The notes beneath the pieces are model-generated. The model made no database searches, was not told the origin of the DNA, and was given only the letters and a program-made list of their open reading frames with translations. A DNA stretch of 64,000 bases from Schistosoma haematobium (taxonomy: Eukaryota > Platyhelminthes > Trematoda > Strigeidida > Schistosomatidae): the NCBI RefSeq assembly GCF_000699445.3, contig NC_067196.1:74531864-74595863 (forward strand), read 5' to 3'. The stretch's first letter is position 1. Every line of letters starts with the position of its first letter. This document shows, in pieces, positions 23,886 to 34,660 of this stretch. Both the position numbers and the translations under genes were made by a program.

Positions 23886-24269
23886 TGATTACATAAATGC
23901 TTTGTAACAATAAACGAAATAACCAGACACAAAGGATTCGAAGAATGACATGTTACTGACTCTCTACATTTCTATCATGTATCATTATTCAAAAAATGAT
24001 TTATATTTAGATAAATCTATTGTCAATTAAAAAATCAATATATACAATAATCTGGACTCCAATCTAACATCACTCAGTTGGACAAGCAACTTGATAATTA
24101 TTTAGACAAGTATATGAATCAAAAAATGTATAAAAAATTTGTTCCGACATTGTTAATATCAGTACAAAAAGAACAACTGATTGAATCTTGTGAATAATGT
24201 AAAATACTAAATATTCTGTTTGTAATTTGATTCAGTTTACAAACGTATTTCTGATTATAGGTTATTTTA

Positions 24270-24728
24270 TATTTATTTGAACACATAAATATTGGTACAA
24301 GAGGGCACCAAATACATATGCGCCACAGTTCGTGTGAGGGCTGTGATACTGCCCGGGTGCCCAGATCGAAGCAGGTGGTTTTCTTAAGGGGTCACTCCCC
24401 GAGCCCTTGACCTAAAAGCCTAACCCACAAGGCAGTGGAGCATCGTGAGGAGGTGCAGTCCCATGGTAGCCGGTGACCAAAAATTGGTTCATGCGCCATT
24501 TGTCCCCTCAGGATACTGGAGCCCATGTGCACCACTGATTTGGGATCTGGTTAAAGCGCCGGACATCCGCTTTTCGTCCTCTCATTTTCGTAAACAATAC
24601 CCCCGCCACGAGAAGGCAGTGAGTAGGACTTCCCTGGCAGAGGCTCTGTACGCGTGGCCGTGTGAGAACATTTCGAGAGGGAGAGCCCACTCTCAGCCAT
24701 ACCAGGGCATTTGGGGTCACTGATTATA
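24270..24728 (-). repeat. dispersed repeat D, copy 1
   Basis: GC-richer than its surroundings. On the minus strand it ends TTGGTGCCCTCTTGTACCAA followed by an AAATAAATA-type tail, so it is probably a retroposed element. Other copies are at 41733-42250, 49556-49975 and 51331-51806. No significant coding frame. Confidence 0.75.
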
Positions 24729-26484
24729 GGTAAAGATATCCGATTAACCAAATTACTTCAATAGTGTTTATGGTGTTATTATGTATAGTTTTAATTGAGT
24801 ACGCTGAAAAATCTAAGTAGCAGTGGTTAGTGATCCCGTGATAAGTTTCTATAAATATATTAAATAATAAGATGAAATTATTTACCATGCCGTTTCCTAA
24901 GAACTTGTATCCACTTAGTATGTGTATATATAACAAAGAGATATAAATAATTCATATTAGACAATCACAACTTATTATTTATACCATTTTCCAAGTTCGA
25001 CTAATTCCTTGTAATTATTAACAAAAACTCAAACTAAGTTCTTGTCGAAAATTCACGCTTCGAAGAAAGCAATCTGAAATTCATCAAAGAAATAGTTGTA
25101 TAATAAAACTGTACATAGTTTTCAATAAGAAAGAACTGAAAAAGAATAGCTTAAGATTTTTACTTAGTGCTTTAATGCACATTTTTTGTATGATTAAAAT
25201 AACCCAACATATCTGAACATGTATTATAAGGTTAAAATAATAACTTGGACATGGTGAAAGACAATTAATTGATCACAGGATGGAGATCACTATTCCACAA
25301 CACAAAGATCCTATTTTGATAATCCTTTAACTTATAGCTTAGTTTTTAATAGTTTTTTTTACTCTGGTTATACCATAAATTTATTACAAAGGAATAACCT
25401 GTGTATGGTATAAATAGGTTATTTACATTGCAAATTTTAATCATATTTCGTTTGGAAATATTTATTCTCACGAGCTGAATTCAGATTGAAAACAGTTAAA
25501 ATCAAAAGAGAACGAAATAGCAGCTTCACCCAAGTTTAGAAGTTCTAAAAACTATGGACCCATGAAATTTATAGCACTTGAACACCAGATCATCAAGTAT
25601 CTTTTGACCTTAGAGTTGGAATCTAGTGTGCCTTCAGTAAAGTTGCGAGATTATGAGACAAACATCTTCCACTCTCAGTGGTTAACTACATTATATCAAA
25701 CATAATGAAATCCATTGTAAAGTTAGATATGTATGTATTTTACTTTATTTAATAAGATTATGTTTATTAGAGAAATGTTAGTTTTTCAATGTCTTGAATC
25801 TAGGTTGAACTCCCAAACTTTCAGGCATGTCGAGTAGATTATAAGGCTTTAGTCTTTTGCATAATCAATATGTCTACCAATCAATTGATTTTCTGCATTC
25901 ATGATCAGAATACTTTCATTTATTTTAATTAGAATACTTGTTGATATTTATTATATTTGACAATTGATAATCTATGAAATTAGATCGAGTTTCAATACTT
26001 AGTTCAAATTGTATTTACTAAGTAATAAGTGTATTTATACAAAACAATTTATATAATGAACACTATTTGTTGACGTTTATATACTTATAATAATTTATTT
26101 ATTTCAATCTCTGTTCAGTTTTCTGATCCATATACGATCAGACAAAATTAACTACTTTTAACTTCCATAGATAAAATTTCAATCAATTCTACCATGATGT
26201 GAATCGACCATTTTAAAATTAATTGAAATACTGTACAAACGTTTACTCTCTCTCTCTTTCCACGTATGAAGTGTATATGTTTAGGATAAGCGGTTACACA
26301 TAGATCCGATGAAGAGTCTGTGAGAAATACTTACAAGTTGAAGTAACATGTACGAATTCTTGGCATTTACATATGCGTTTGATAAACTGTTTTCAAAGAT
26401 TCTGCTGAAAATCATCTTGACTATTTCCTTAGATTATGTTTCGTTGTGTAACTTACTAAAACATAAAAACATGATATTATAAAC
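24729..26484. other. non-coding, nothing recognised
   Basis: AT-rich, no supported feature. Confidence 0.4.
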
Positions 26485-26820
26485 AAAATCAGATAGTGGC
26501 TAGCAGTGTAATCCAGGACGAGCGTCCCTTCCTATTTGAGACTCGTCAGATGGATGTACCCGCATCTCAGAATTGAAGTTCATTTTGGGACTCGAACCCA
26601 GTATCGTTTGCTTCAAACGCCATCACGTTATTCACTTAACTACTGAGTCCTGATAGCCACTTGCTTGTGCAATGGGGTGAAGTTTGAATCCATTTGGTAT
26701 TGTTTATTTGAATCTTCTCATTGATGTTTAGGACTGCAACTGATCAGTCTCTTATTGGCATATGTGCATATTGCCTTAATTCACAAGCATTCTAAGCAAA
26801 GAGGGATAGTGGCTAGCATG
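26485..26820 (-). repeat. hammerhead SINE, family B, monomer plus start of next
   Basis: GATAGTGGCTAGCA occurs at 26492 and again at 26805, 313 bp apart. Between them, reading the minus strand, come a 5' module, the tRNA-like region with B box GGGTTCGAGTCCC and the hammerhead at 26507-26555. This is one full monomer flanked by the end of a second. Confidence 0.85.
26507..26555 (-). ncRNA. hammerhead ribozyme, family B, core dead
   Basis: CTGACGA is intact but the second strand reads AAGGGAC where CGAAAC is required. The same lesion is present at 31309-31358. Confidence 0.8.
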
Positions 26821-27599
26821 ATATAATATATGTGATATATTATTTAGTTACTAAACGTTTTAAGTGTCAGTTATCATTTATACAGATTAAAGTGTTGACT
26901 CAAAATAAATCTTATTGAAGATATCTGACTGTCAACGGATTCTATAATTTGACTTTTGAGAAAAGCTTATGTTTTTGTAAGCTTAAGCCATACACTCAAG
27001 TTATTCAGGAAGTTTTAATAAATTAAACCTACATAATTTTTCGTCAAAAGTATTTACGTTCAATGTGTAAATTTCATTATATTCATCACAGCTAAATCCT
27101 CAAAAGACAATTCTTACTCGTAAGTAAACACTGATATACTGACTTTTCTCATATATTTTCTTTCGTCTCTTTTACGAACTAGTAAACAATTAATGTTGTA
27201 AATATGTGTGAAATCAAACATCTATGAGCACAATCTGTTGACTAGATCATATATCAGATAGAGTCTGATTCAGTACGGTTCAACACTTAACATTCTAATT
27301 GACTGTGACATAAAGTTCAAATCTTCCTCCATTTATAAATGTCTTGATAATGTTTTCTAAAAGTACAGAACCTTGTTCTTTAATCCAATCAGAATACATT
27401 ATAACAAGCTACCTAATATTACTTAAGTTTGAAACTGTTCTGGACAACAAAGAAGTGGCAAATTTTCTACTCCAAGAAATTTAAAGATAAAGTTCAATGA
27501 GGTGCATAAATTTCCAAGTAAATTTAAACTATATCCATAAAAACATTACATGAAATTGATGTTTTTTCGTTAATCACAACAAAGCTTTTTTTTCAATCT
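26821..27599. other. non-coding, nothing recognised
   Basis: AT-rich, no supported feature. Confidence 0.4.
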
Positions 27600-28068
27600 G
27601 CCGATTACTACGACGCGCAGTGCTGACTAGTGTTGGGGATGGTTGAAAGAATGTTAGGGGCGGCGAAAACAAAACGTGGCATCCATGCTTGAAGTCATCA
27701 ATTTCTGGTCTGAGCCATCATGGTAGATACAGACTACTTGGTTGGGGTCCACATGACTATTGTAACCAATGGTTGGGGACTCTGGGTGACATGGCTCAAA
27801 ATCGATCACAATGGCGTCGGTGTATGTACTCTCAGTCTCCCCCTAAACTATGAAATTAAAATCGCTTCAAATCTTTCTTTCTACCAACTAATTCTTTCTT
27901 TCTGTACCATATCCTTTTATGCAATCTTTCTTTTATATATTACCACCACTGAATTAACTACTTCTATGAATCCAGTAATCATCTTGTTGTGCTAATGGAT
28001 TGTGACAACTTGGACCGATGCATATATGTACCTGGTCCTACGTTGTAGCTGACTGACTGACTTTTTAA
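27600..28068 (+). mobile_element. non-LTR retrotransposon 3' end with (TGAC)n tail
   Basis: Encodes HPCLKSSISGLSHHGRYRLL and WRRCMYSLSLPLNY, which belong to the C-terminus of the element at 36365-38073. A 3' UTR follows, with CCTGGTCCTACGTTGTAGC and a short TGAC repeat at the end. Confidence 0.75.
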
Positions 28069-28300
28069 TTCAACATATTCATAACATTTTAAGTACACAT
28101 TTAAATATTCCATGTTTAACAATAATTCCAACGTGTTTTTTTAAGAAGAAATCCCTTTAAACTAATGTTATTTCATTAAAAACCCATCTCAATAATAATT
28201 ATTTCATATTAAACATTCTCAAATAAAATAAACTAATGTATTTTAAGGGAGTATTCTCTTATCTTAAAATTAATTTACCTTTAAAGTAGTACTTAAAATT

Positions 28301-29015
28301 ATTAGAACTATGCGATATATTAGTGCAGTGCATTTCGAACAATCTCATCACATATTATATACTTGTTAAGAACATTTATATATAAAAATAAAAGTTCAAC
28401 GAGACTAGGGATGGTGGGTAAGAGGAGACAAGGATAATAAGGAAAATAATGTGAAAACAATTTGAAACCTCATCATTCTAGATAATAAGCTAATATTACT
28501 AGGGTATGTTTAAGGTGAGAACAAACTGTTTTTGAATACACAGAGGCGGTTTGAATTTTCGTATGGCTAAGGCTTCAATAAACCTTAGTATACGCCTTTT
28601 TACACTTTTCTACAACACCACAAAAGAAATGCTAAGATAAATCTTATGACCTGTTTCAATTATGTGTTTGGCAATGGAGGAAGATGGATGCTTATCCTCT
28701 ACTCTTATTGGATCATTTGATTCTATTTGTTTCTGCAACCATTTAGGTACATGTTCACACACACCCTAATTTTGAGCTTATTATCCAGAGCGACGAGGTT
28801 TCAAATTGTTTTTCATATTATTATCGATATTGTCCTTGTCTCCTCTTAGTATACATTTCTAGTATTATTGACCTTTTATTTTTATATGTAAATTTTCTTA
28901 ACAAGTATATTATGTGTAGTCAGATTGTTTGAAATGCACTGCACTAATATATCATATAGTTCTGATAATCTTATTATTATTATTAAACTATAGAAATTTA
29001 TCAAAGGCACTAATT
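28301..29015 (-). mobile_element. Penelope-like element with inverted terminal repeats
   Basis: Two arms of about 200 bp (28301-28500 and 28790-29015) are inverted copies of each other, sharing ATATTAGTGCAGTGCATTTC and AGAGGAGACAAGGA. The core, on the minus strand, encodes CEHVPKWLQKQIESNDPIRV, then HPSSSIAKHIIETGHK and LRFIEALAIRKFKPPLC, the C-terminal part of a GIY-YIG domain. The element is therefore 5'-truncated to its last domain. Confidence 0.75.
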
Positions 29016-29079
29016 GCTTTAAACTTCATCACAAAGCATTATAAATTTGAGTAAAGCAATAATAACAAAACGTAGCAGA

Positions 29080-29183
29080 GAATTATGGATTTCAATAGTT
29101 GAAATCATGGGTCATTTTAAGTTGGACCACCATGGAAAACCTGAAAGCACTGGATGGCAATTTCGTCCTTGTACGAGACTGTT
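29080..29183 (-). repeat. family A SINE 3' half, starting in the hammerhead
   Basis: Only the part from hammerhead stem II (GTACAAGGACGAAA) to the 3' side is present, on the minus strand. Confidence 0.75.
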
Positions 29184-29620
29184 GAAATTACTAAAGATCT
29201 CCACAAAACCCCTTCTGATAATAATCATCTGCTCACCAGTGAATGAATTCAAGAGGCTTTTCCAGGAGTTCTTGTGAGAAGCCGTGACCAGTGAAATTCG
29301 ACCAGATCTGTTGTGAGATATCAGCTCACTGAAGACAATGGTGACGGTGGCGCAATTTCGTGAACTGGTTGAAGTAAGACATTAACACCATTGGATACCG
29401 GCTCAGTGGTCTAGTGGTTAAGCGCTCGCGCTAGACTGGTAGGTCCTGGATCCGAATCTCGCATTGGGCGGGATCGTGGATGAGCACTAATGAGGAGTCC
29501 CATGATAGGACGAAACGACCGTCCAGTTCTTCCAGGTTTTCCATGGTGGTCCAGCTTCAACTGACTCATGATTACAACTATTGAAATTACTAAAATCTCC
29601 ACAAAACCCCTTCTGGTATT
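29184..29620 (+). repeat. hammerhead SINE, family A, full unit with 5' module
   Basis: The tail sequence TTGAAATTACTAAA...CCACAAAACCCC occurs at 29182 and again at 29581, a 399-bp period. Between them lie a 5' module, A box GGCTCAGTGGTCTAGTGG, B box and hammerhead. Confidence 0.88.
29484..29530 (+). ncRNA. hammerhead ribozyme, family A, C3 lost
   Basis: Reads ATGAGGA in place of CTGAGGA, so C3 is A. GAAAC and GTC are intact. Predicted dead or very slow. Confidence 0.8.
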
Positions 29621-30879
29621 ATGGATCTACTTATTTTATGGATTCTTTTCAGATGTTTACAATTTGTAAAAACAACTAATTACTTGGAAAGTAATATAGT
29701 GTACATATAATTTGTGTTATATTCATGATCATAAGTAAAAAACAGCAACTCAGTATAGAAGAATTATAAAAATGTTCCTGTAGTTACTTTATTATACACT
29801 AAAGTAATTACGTTAACCAGTGTGAACATCCCAGAAGGAACACATCGACACAAGTCTCTAAAAAAAAGGAAGCTGATGTAAAAATTTCTGTAAAAAATAA
29901 ATAATATGAGTAAAGCTCACCCAATGGCGCAATAACGAAAGGAAGGAATTTATAACTGACAATATTAAACAAAAAATTATGTAATTAGGTAAATGAAGTC
30001 ATCAAGGTAGTGTGTGATTTACAACTTTCCCCTATGGATAAGTAGGTTCGGGATCATAGTGACGGTCTCAGAAAAACGTATTAATTTCAAAGGTATTAGA
30101 GTATTGATTATTTTTAAGTTTTCGAAATATCAGTATCATGTCCATTAGAAAGCAGATGACGGAAAAATGCGGTGTCAAAAGGCGTAGAGTTTCCATTCTC
30201 ATTTGCTATAGTGTAAGCTCTGATATCCCAACAAGAACCGTCCTGTTTGTTCTTCCAGATTAAGTGCTTTTGGGAGTATATGTGTAATATGAACGTTTAA
30301 AACTGAGCATGATTAATAGCAAGACGAACAAAGGAAAAACATTTTTGTCGATGGTAAGAGGCATTCAATAAAAATTCCTGATTGGCTCAACACTCATACT
30401 TGCATATAGTTCCTCAATGTAAAAAACACAGATGTTTCACTTTGGCTTTTCCATCATATTTTGTAAACGAGTGAGTCGATACCAGTCACACAGCTAGCTG
30501 GATATACGGACTTTACAAAATTTTTAAGTGCTCATTCTTTACAGACATTAATTTCAGTTAATTTTGTAGTAATTTGCAGGTTGATAATTTGACGTACTTA
30601 TCATAATGATGAAAGCTACAGCCAACTGATTAGGTGTAATTTGATAGATGATAGAAAAGTAATCAATCCATGGATACCTTGAAATAGATAGATTAATCTT
30701 GGATTCTCCAGGCTTTGTAGATAGCTGAACAATCGTGAACAAATGAAAAAAATGGGTATCTACGCTTTATTCAACTGATAACTTAATTATCCAACTTGGT
30801 CAGAAATCAGATAATTTATTTTTTGAATTACCAACCTTTTTAATAAAACGTCTTATTAAAATTCACTTTGTATTGTTGA
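29621..30879. other. non-coding, nothing recognised
   Basis: AT-rich, no supported feature. Confidence 0.4.
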
Positions 30880-31060
30880 CTTGAATCTTCTCATTGATGT
30901 TTAGGACTACAGTTGAGCAGTCTCTTACTGGCATATGTGCATACTGTATGTTGCCACGATATTACCTTAATTCACAAGACTTATAGGCAAAGATGGATAG
31001 TGGTTAGCAGTGTAATACAGGACCCGCGTTTCGTCCTATTCGAGACTCATCAGCTGGGTC
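30880..31060 (-). repeat. hammerhead SINE, family B, partial
   Basis: Minus-strand end of a family B unit: hammerhead, tail CTAACCACTATCCATCTTTG, then the 5' module of the next unit. It is joined head-to-head with the next copy. Confidence 0.82.
31010..31060 (-). ncRNA. hammerhead ribozyme, family B, core intact
   Basis: CTGATGA, GAAAC and GTC are all present on the minus strand, with stem II GTC/GGAC. Helix I is limited to CAG/CTG plus partial pairs. This is the only family B copy in the window with an intact core. Confidence 0.8.
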
Positions 31061-31385
31061 CATCTTTGCGTATAATGCTTGTGGATTAAAGCAATATCAA
31101 GACAATACACACGGTATGCACATATGTCAATAAGAGACTGATCAATCGCAGTCTTAAACATCGATCGGAAGATTCAAATAAACAATACCAAATGAATTCA
31201 AACTTCACCCCATTGCACAAGCAAGTGGCTATCAGCTGAATGGATAACGTGATGGAATGGTATTGGGTTCGAGTCCCAAAATGAACTTCGATTCTGAGAT
31301 GCATGTACATCCATCTGACGAGTCTCAAATAGGAAGGGACGCTAGTCCTGGATTACACTGCTATCCACTATCCATCTTTACTTAA
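31061..31385 (+). repeat. hammerhead SINE, family B, full unit
   Basis: Starts CCATCTTTGCGTATAATGCT (5' module), continues through the tRNA-like part with B box GGGTTCGAGTCCC and hammerhead, and ends CTATCCACTATCCATC. Confidence 0.85.
31309..31358 (+). ncRNA. hammerhead ribozyme, family B, core dead
   Basis: CTGACGA is kept, but AAGGGAC replaces CGAAAC, the same lesion as at 26507-26555. Confidence 0.8.
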
Positions 31386-32380
31386 AGCGTCTTTTATCTC
31401 ATGATTTTTCGATAGAATTATTAAGCTTACAATTATAGATTACTTACAGCCAAATTACACTATTTGTAACTAACATATAAAAATCTATGCAATAAAGTCA
31501 CATTTATCAATAGTTAGATCAATTAAAATTCCTATTATATAATATAGGAAATTATAAGCTTCTGTAGAAAAGAACAGATATTATCACCTTAGTGATCTAT
31601 TGGATTCAGTTTTGTTATTTGTAATATCGACTAGTTTATAGGAAATACAATGAAAATACTAAAAGCTACTACAGTGACAATAAAAATTTCTTAAAAGAGC
31701 AAAGTTTATATTATAATAAATCGTATCTATAATAATAATACATATATCCTGTCATGTTCATACATATTCACCGGATTTAACAATTCAAGTGCATTGTTGC
31801 CAGTTTACGTCCTACAATAAATCATACTTAGAACTAAAAAATGAAATCTAATAATATTTCATTTTGACGCATATGCATACACATATAACATCAGTTTAAA
31901 ACTGAATATATATATAGGTCAAATCTATTCAGAAAAAAGTTAGATTTGCAAAATCTATGTGGTTTTACAAAATTAATAAGAAGATTGTTTAAAATTTACA
32001 AACTAGGCCTTAGAAATTAAGTAACGCAGTTGACACGTTGTTTCCCATACTGTTCTATATACATACGTGAGATCCCTAATTATTTAACAGATCTACAACA
32101 GATTAATCAGTGGTTCTTTGATAGTTCTTTATTGATAATGGTTTTTGAAGTTAATTTGAATAAATACAAAATGTAGAATTAATTGTAGCTGAAACTGTGA
32201 AAAAAACAGGTTTCCTGCACACTTATCTACTTGAAATACATTAAAATTTAATGTTTCAATTTTAAATGTAATGACTAGAAAATTAAGCAAAATGAGCTTT
32301 ATGCTTTTACAACTTTATACGTAACAACAATGAAACAATATTAGACAACTGATATTTAAGAATTGAGTAAATTAGTTTTT
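31386..32380. other. non-coding, nothing recognised
   Basis: AT-rich, no supported feature. Confidence 0.4.
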
Positions 32381-33075
32381 ATAAGAAAACGAAGATTATC
32401 AGAACTATATAATATATTAGTGCAGTGCATTTCGAACAAACTGACTACACATTATATACTTGTTAGGAAAATTTCCATATGAAAAATAAAAGGTCAACGA
32501 GACTAGGAATGGAGGGTAAGAGGAAACCAAGATAATAAAATAAATAATATGAAAAACACTGGTTGAAATCATGAGTTAACTGAAGCTAGACCACCATGGA
32601 AAACCTGGAAGAACTGGACGGCCGCATCGTTCTAGTATGGGACTCCTCACCAGTGCGCACCCACTATCCCGCCCCCGGCGAGATTCGGACTCAGGACCTA
32701 TCAGTCTCGCGCCAGGCACCTAACCAACTAGACCACTGAGCCGGCATCCAACGGTGTTAATGTCTAACTTCAACCAATCCACGAAGTTGCACCACCGTAC
32801 ACCCATACTAGGACGAAACGGCCGTTCAGTACTTCCAGGTTTTCCATGGTGGTCTAGCTTCGATTGACTCATTATTTCAACCAGTGAAATTTCTAAAAAA
32901 AATTTCCACAAAACCCATTCTGACAATATGAAAAACAATTTGAAACATCATGTTCTTAACGAGTATATAATATGTGATCAGATTGTTCAAAATGTATTGC
33001 ACTAATATATCACATAGTTCTAACAATCTTCCCCTTCTTATTACATTATCGAAATTTATCAAAGGGGACTAATTA
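32381..33075. mobile_element. Penelope-type terminal repeat pair, split by SINE insertion
   Basis: The left arm (32381-32555) and right arm (32927-33075) match the inverted arms at 28301 and 29015. The right arm ends TTTGATAAATTTC on the minus strand. Family A SINE sequence occupies the middle, and no coding remains. Confidence 0.75.
32556..32926. repeat. family A hammerhead SINE, minus unit joined to plus 3' half
   Basis: 32556-32808 is a minus-strand unit (A box, B box, hammerhead 32611-32658 with C3 changed to G and GATGC for GAAAC). 32809-32926 is a plus-strand 3' half that begins at CCATACTAGGACGAAAC in hammerhead stem II and runs to TCCACAAAACCC. Confidence 0.82.
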
Positions 33076-33935
33076 CTTTTAATTAAGTTATAGGTATAAA
33101 ATAAGTACATCATTAGATAACTAAAGCTATGAACATGTCAGTATAACTACAATCTGTTCTTGTAAATATGTTGACAATATAAAACATTCAAGATTGTCAA
33201 ATACTATCTTAGATAATCTCGTTTTTTTTCAAAGTAGAAAGGCAAATAAAAAATAAATACTCATGACAATGATAAAAATAACAGCAACAACAACAGCGGT
33301 AAAATTAACAGTTACATAATCAAATTAATTTACCATCTGTTGGGATATATCTACTCAAAATAACCGTATTATTAAAAAAAAAGTGATAAAAATAAAGTTA
33401 CTGTGAAAAACATTTTTTGTTAATGGGGCCATTTTAAAAAACTTCAGTTTAAAGCAAAGCTAATAAAAAACAATTAAAAACAAACAACTAAACAATTACA
33501 TCCCAGTAAACAGTTTTTTTTTCAATCAAATAGAAAATGATAAAGCAAAAACAAAGAAATACTCAAAAAAGGAAAACATTCAGTGTGTTAAATTAAGAAA
33601 GAACATTTTGAAATCAACTGAATGAATCATTAAATAATTAATATTAATTAAGTCAATTGTTAACCAGATTAACCTGCTAATTATTCATTGACAGAATAAA
33701 TCTTTAACTGATTAGATAATATATTTATTAACGTTATATAGTAATTATAGTAGCTTAGTAGACAATATGTTAGGTTTTTAAAACGAATGGTACTGAGTTC
33801 AGGTTGTGCAAGTAATATTAACATTAAGACTGATATATTAGTGTACTGCATGAATAATTTGTAATTCCAACTTCTATATTATGAACGAAACTATTATGAA
33901 ATAACTAGTAAATTATTTGGAAAATATTATTTGTA
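33076..33935. other. non-coding, nothing recognised
   Basis: AT-rich, no supported feature. Confidence 0.4.
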
Positions 33936-34190
33936 TCAGAAGGGGTTTTGTGGAGATTGTAGTAGTTTCAACAGTTGAGATCATGAGTCACTTGAAGCTA
34001 GACCACCATGGAAACCCTGGGAGCGCTGGACGGCCGGTTCGTCCTATTGTGGGACTTTTCAGCAGTGCGCATTCACGACCCCGCCACGAGGGATTCAAAC
34101 CCAGAACCTATCAGTCTCGCTCCAGGCGCTTAACCAACTAAACCACTGAGCCGGCACCCAACTGTTTTAATGTCTAACTGGAGTTCTAGT
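33936..34190 (-). repeat. hammerhead SINE, family A
   Basis: Minus-strand unit from the tail (TTTTGTGGAGATTGTAG complement) to the A box GGCTCAGTGGTTTAGTTGG. The hammerhead at 34023-34070 has CTGAAAA and GAACC, so both core strands are damaged. Confidence 0.85.
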
Positions 34191-34660
34191 GAAAAGTAGT
34201 GACCAGTGGAGTTCAACGGCGTCATTTGTGAGGTAGTAACCCACTGATGACGGTGGTGGAACTCCACAAAACCCCTTCTGATACTAATCAACATATGCTC
34301 ACTAGTGACTGGCTTCAAGAGACATATCCTGGAGTTCTAGTAAGAAGCAGTGACCAGTGGGGTTCAACCAGTTAAGTTGTAAGGTAGTAACTCACTGATG
34401 ACAATAGTGGATGTGTCCCTCAATTTCGTGGATTAGTTGAAGTTAGACATTAACACCGTTGGATGCCGGCTCAGTGGTCTAGTTGGTTAAGCGCCTGGCG
34501 CGAGACTGATAGGTCCTGGATTCAAATCTCACGGGGGCGGGGTCGTGGATGTGCACTGCTGAGGAGTCACACAATATGACGAAACGGCCATCCAGTTCTT
34601 CCAGGTTTTCCATGGTGGTCTAGCTTCAATTAACTCATGATCTCAGCTATTGAAAATATT
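34191..34660 (+). repeat. hammerhead SINE, family A, with two 5' module pieces
   Basis: A partial 5' module and a tail end (CTCCACAAAACCCCTTCTGA at about 34262) precede a full 5' module, A box, tRNA-like region and hammerhead. The unit-to-unit spacing is about 400 bp. Confidence 0.82.
34552..34600 (+). ncRNA. hammerhead ribozyme, family A, core intact, compensated stem II
   Basis: CTGAGGA, GAAAC and C17 are intact. Stem II is GTCA/TGAC where other copies have GTCC/GGAC, a two-sided change that keeps pairing. The cleavage triplet is ATC, which also costs one stem III pair. Confidence 0.8.
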
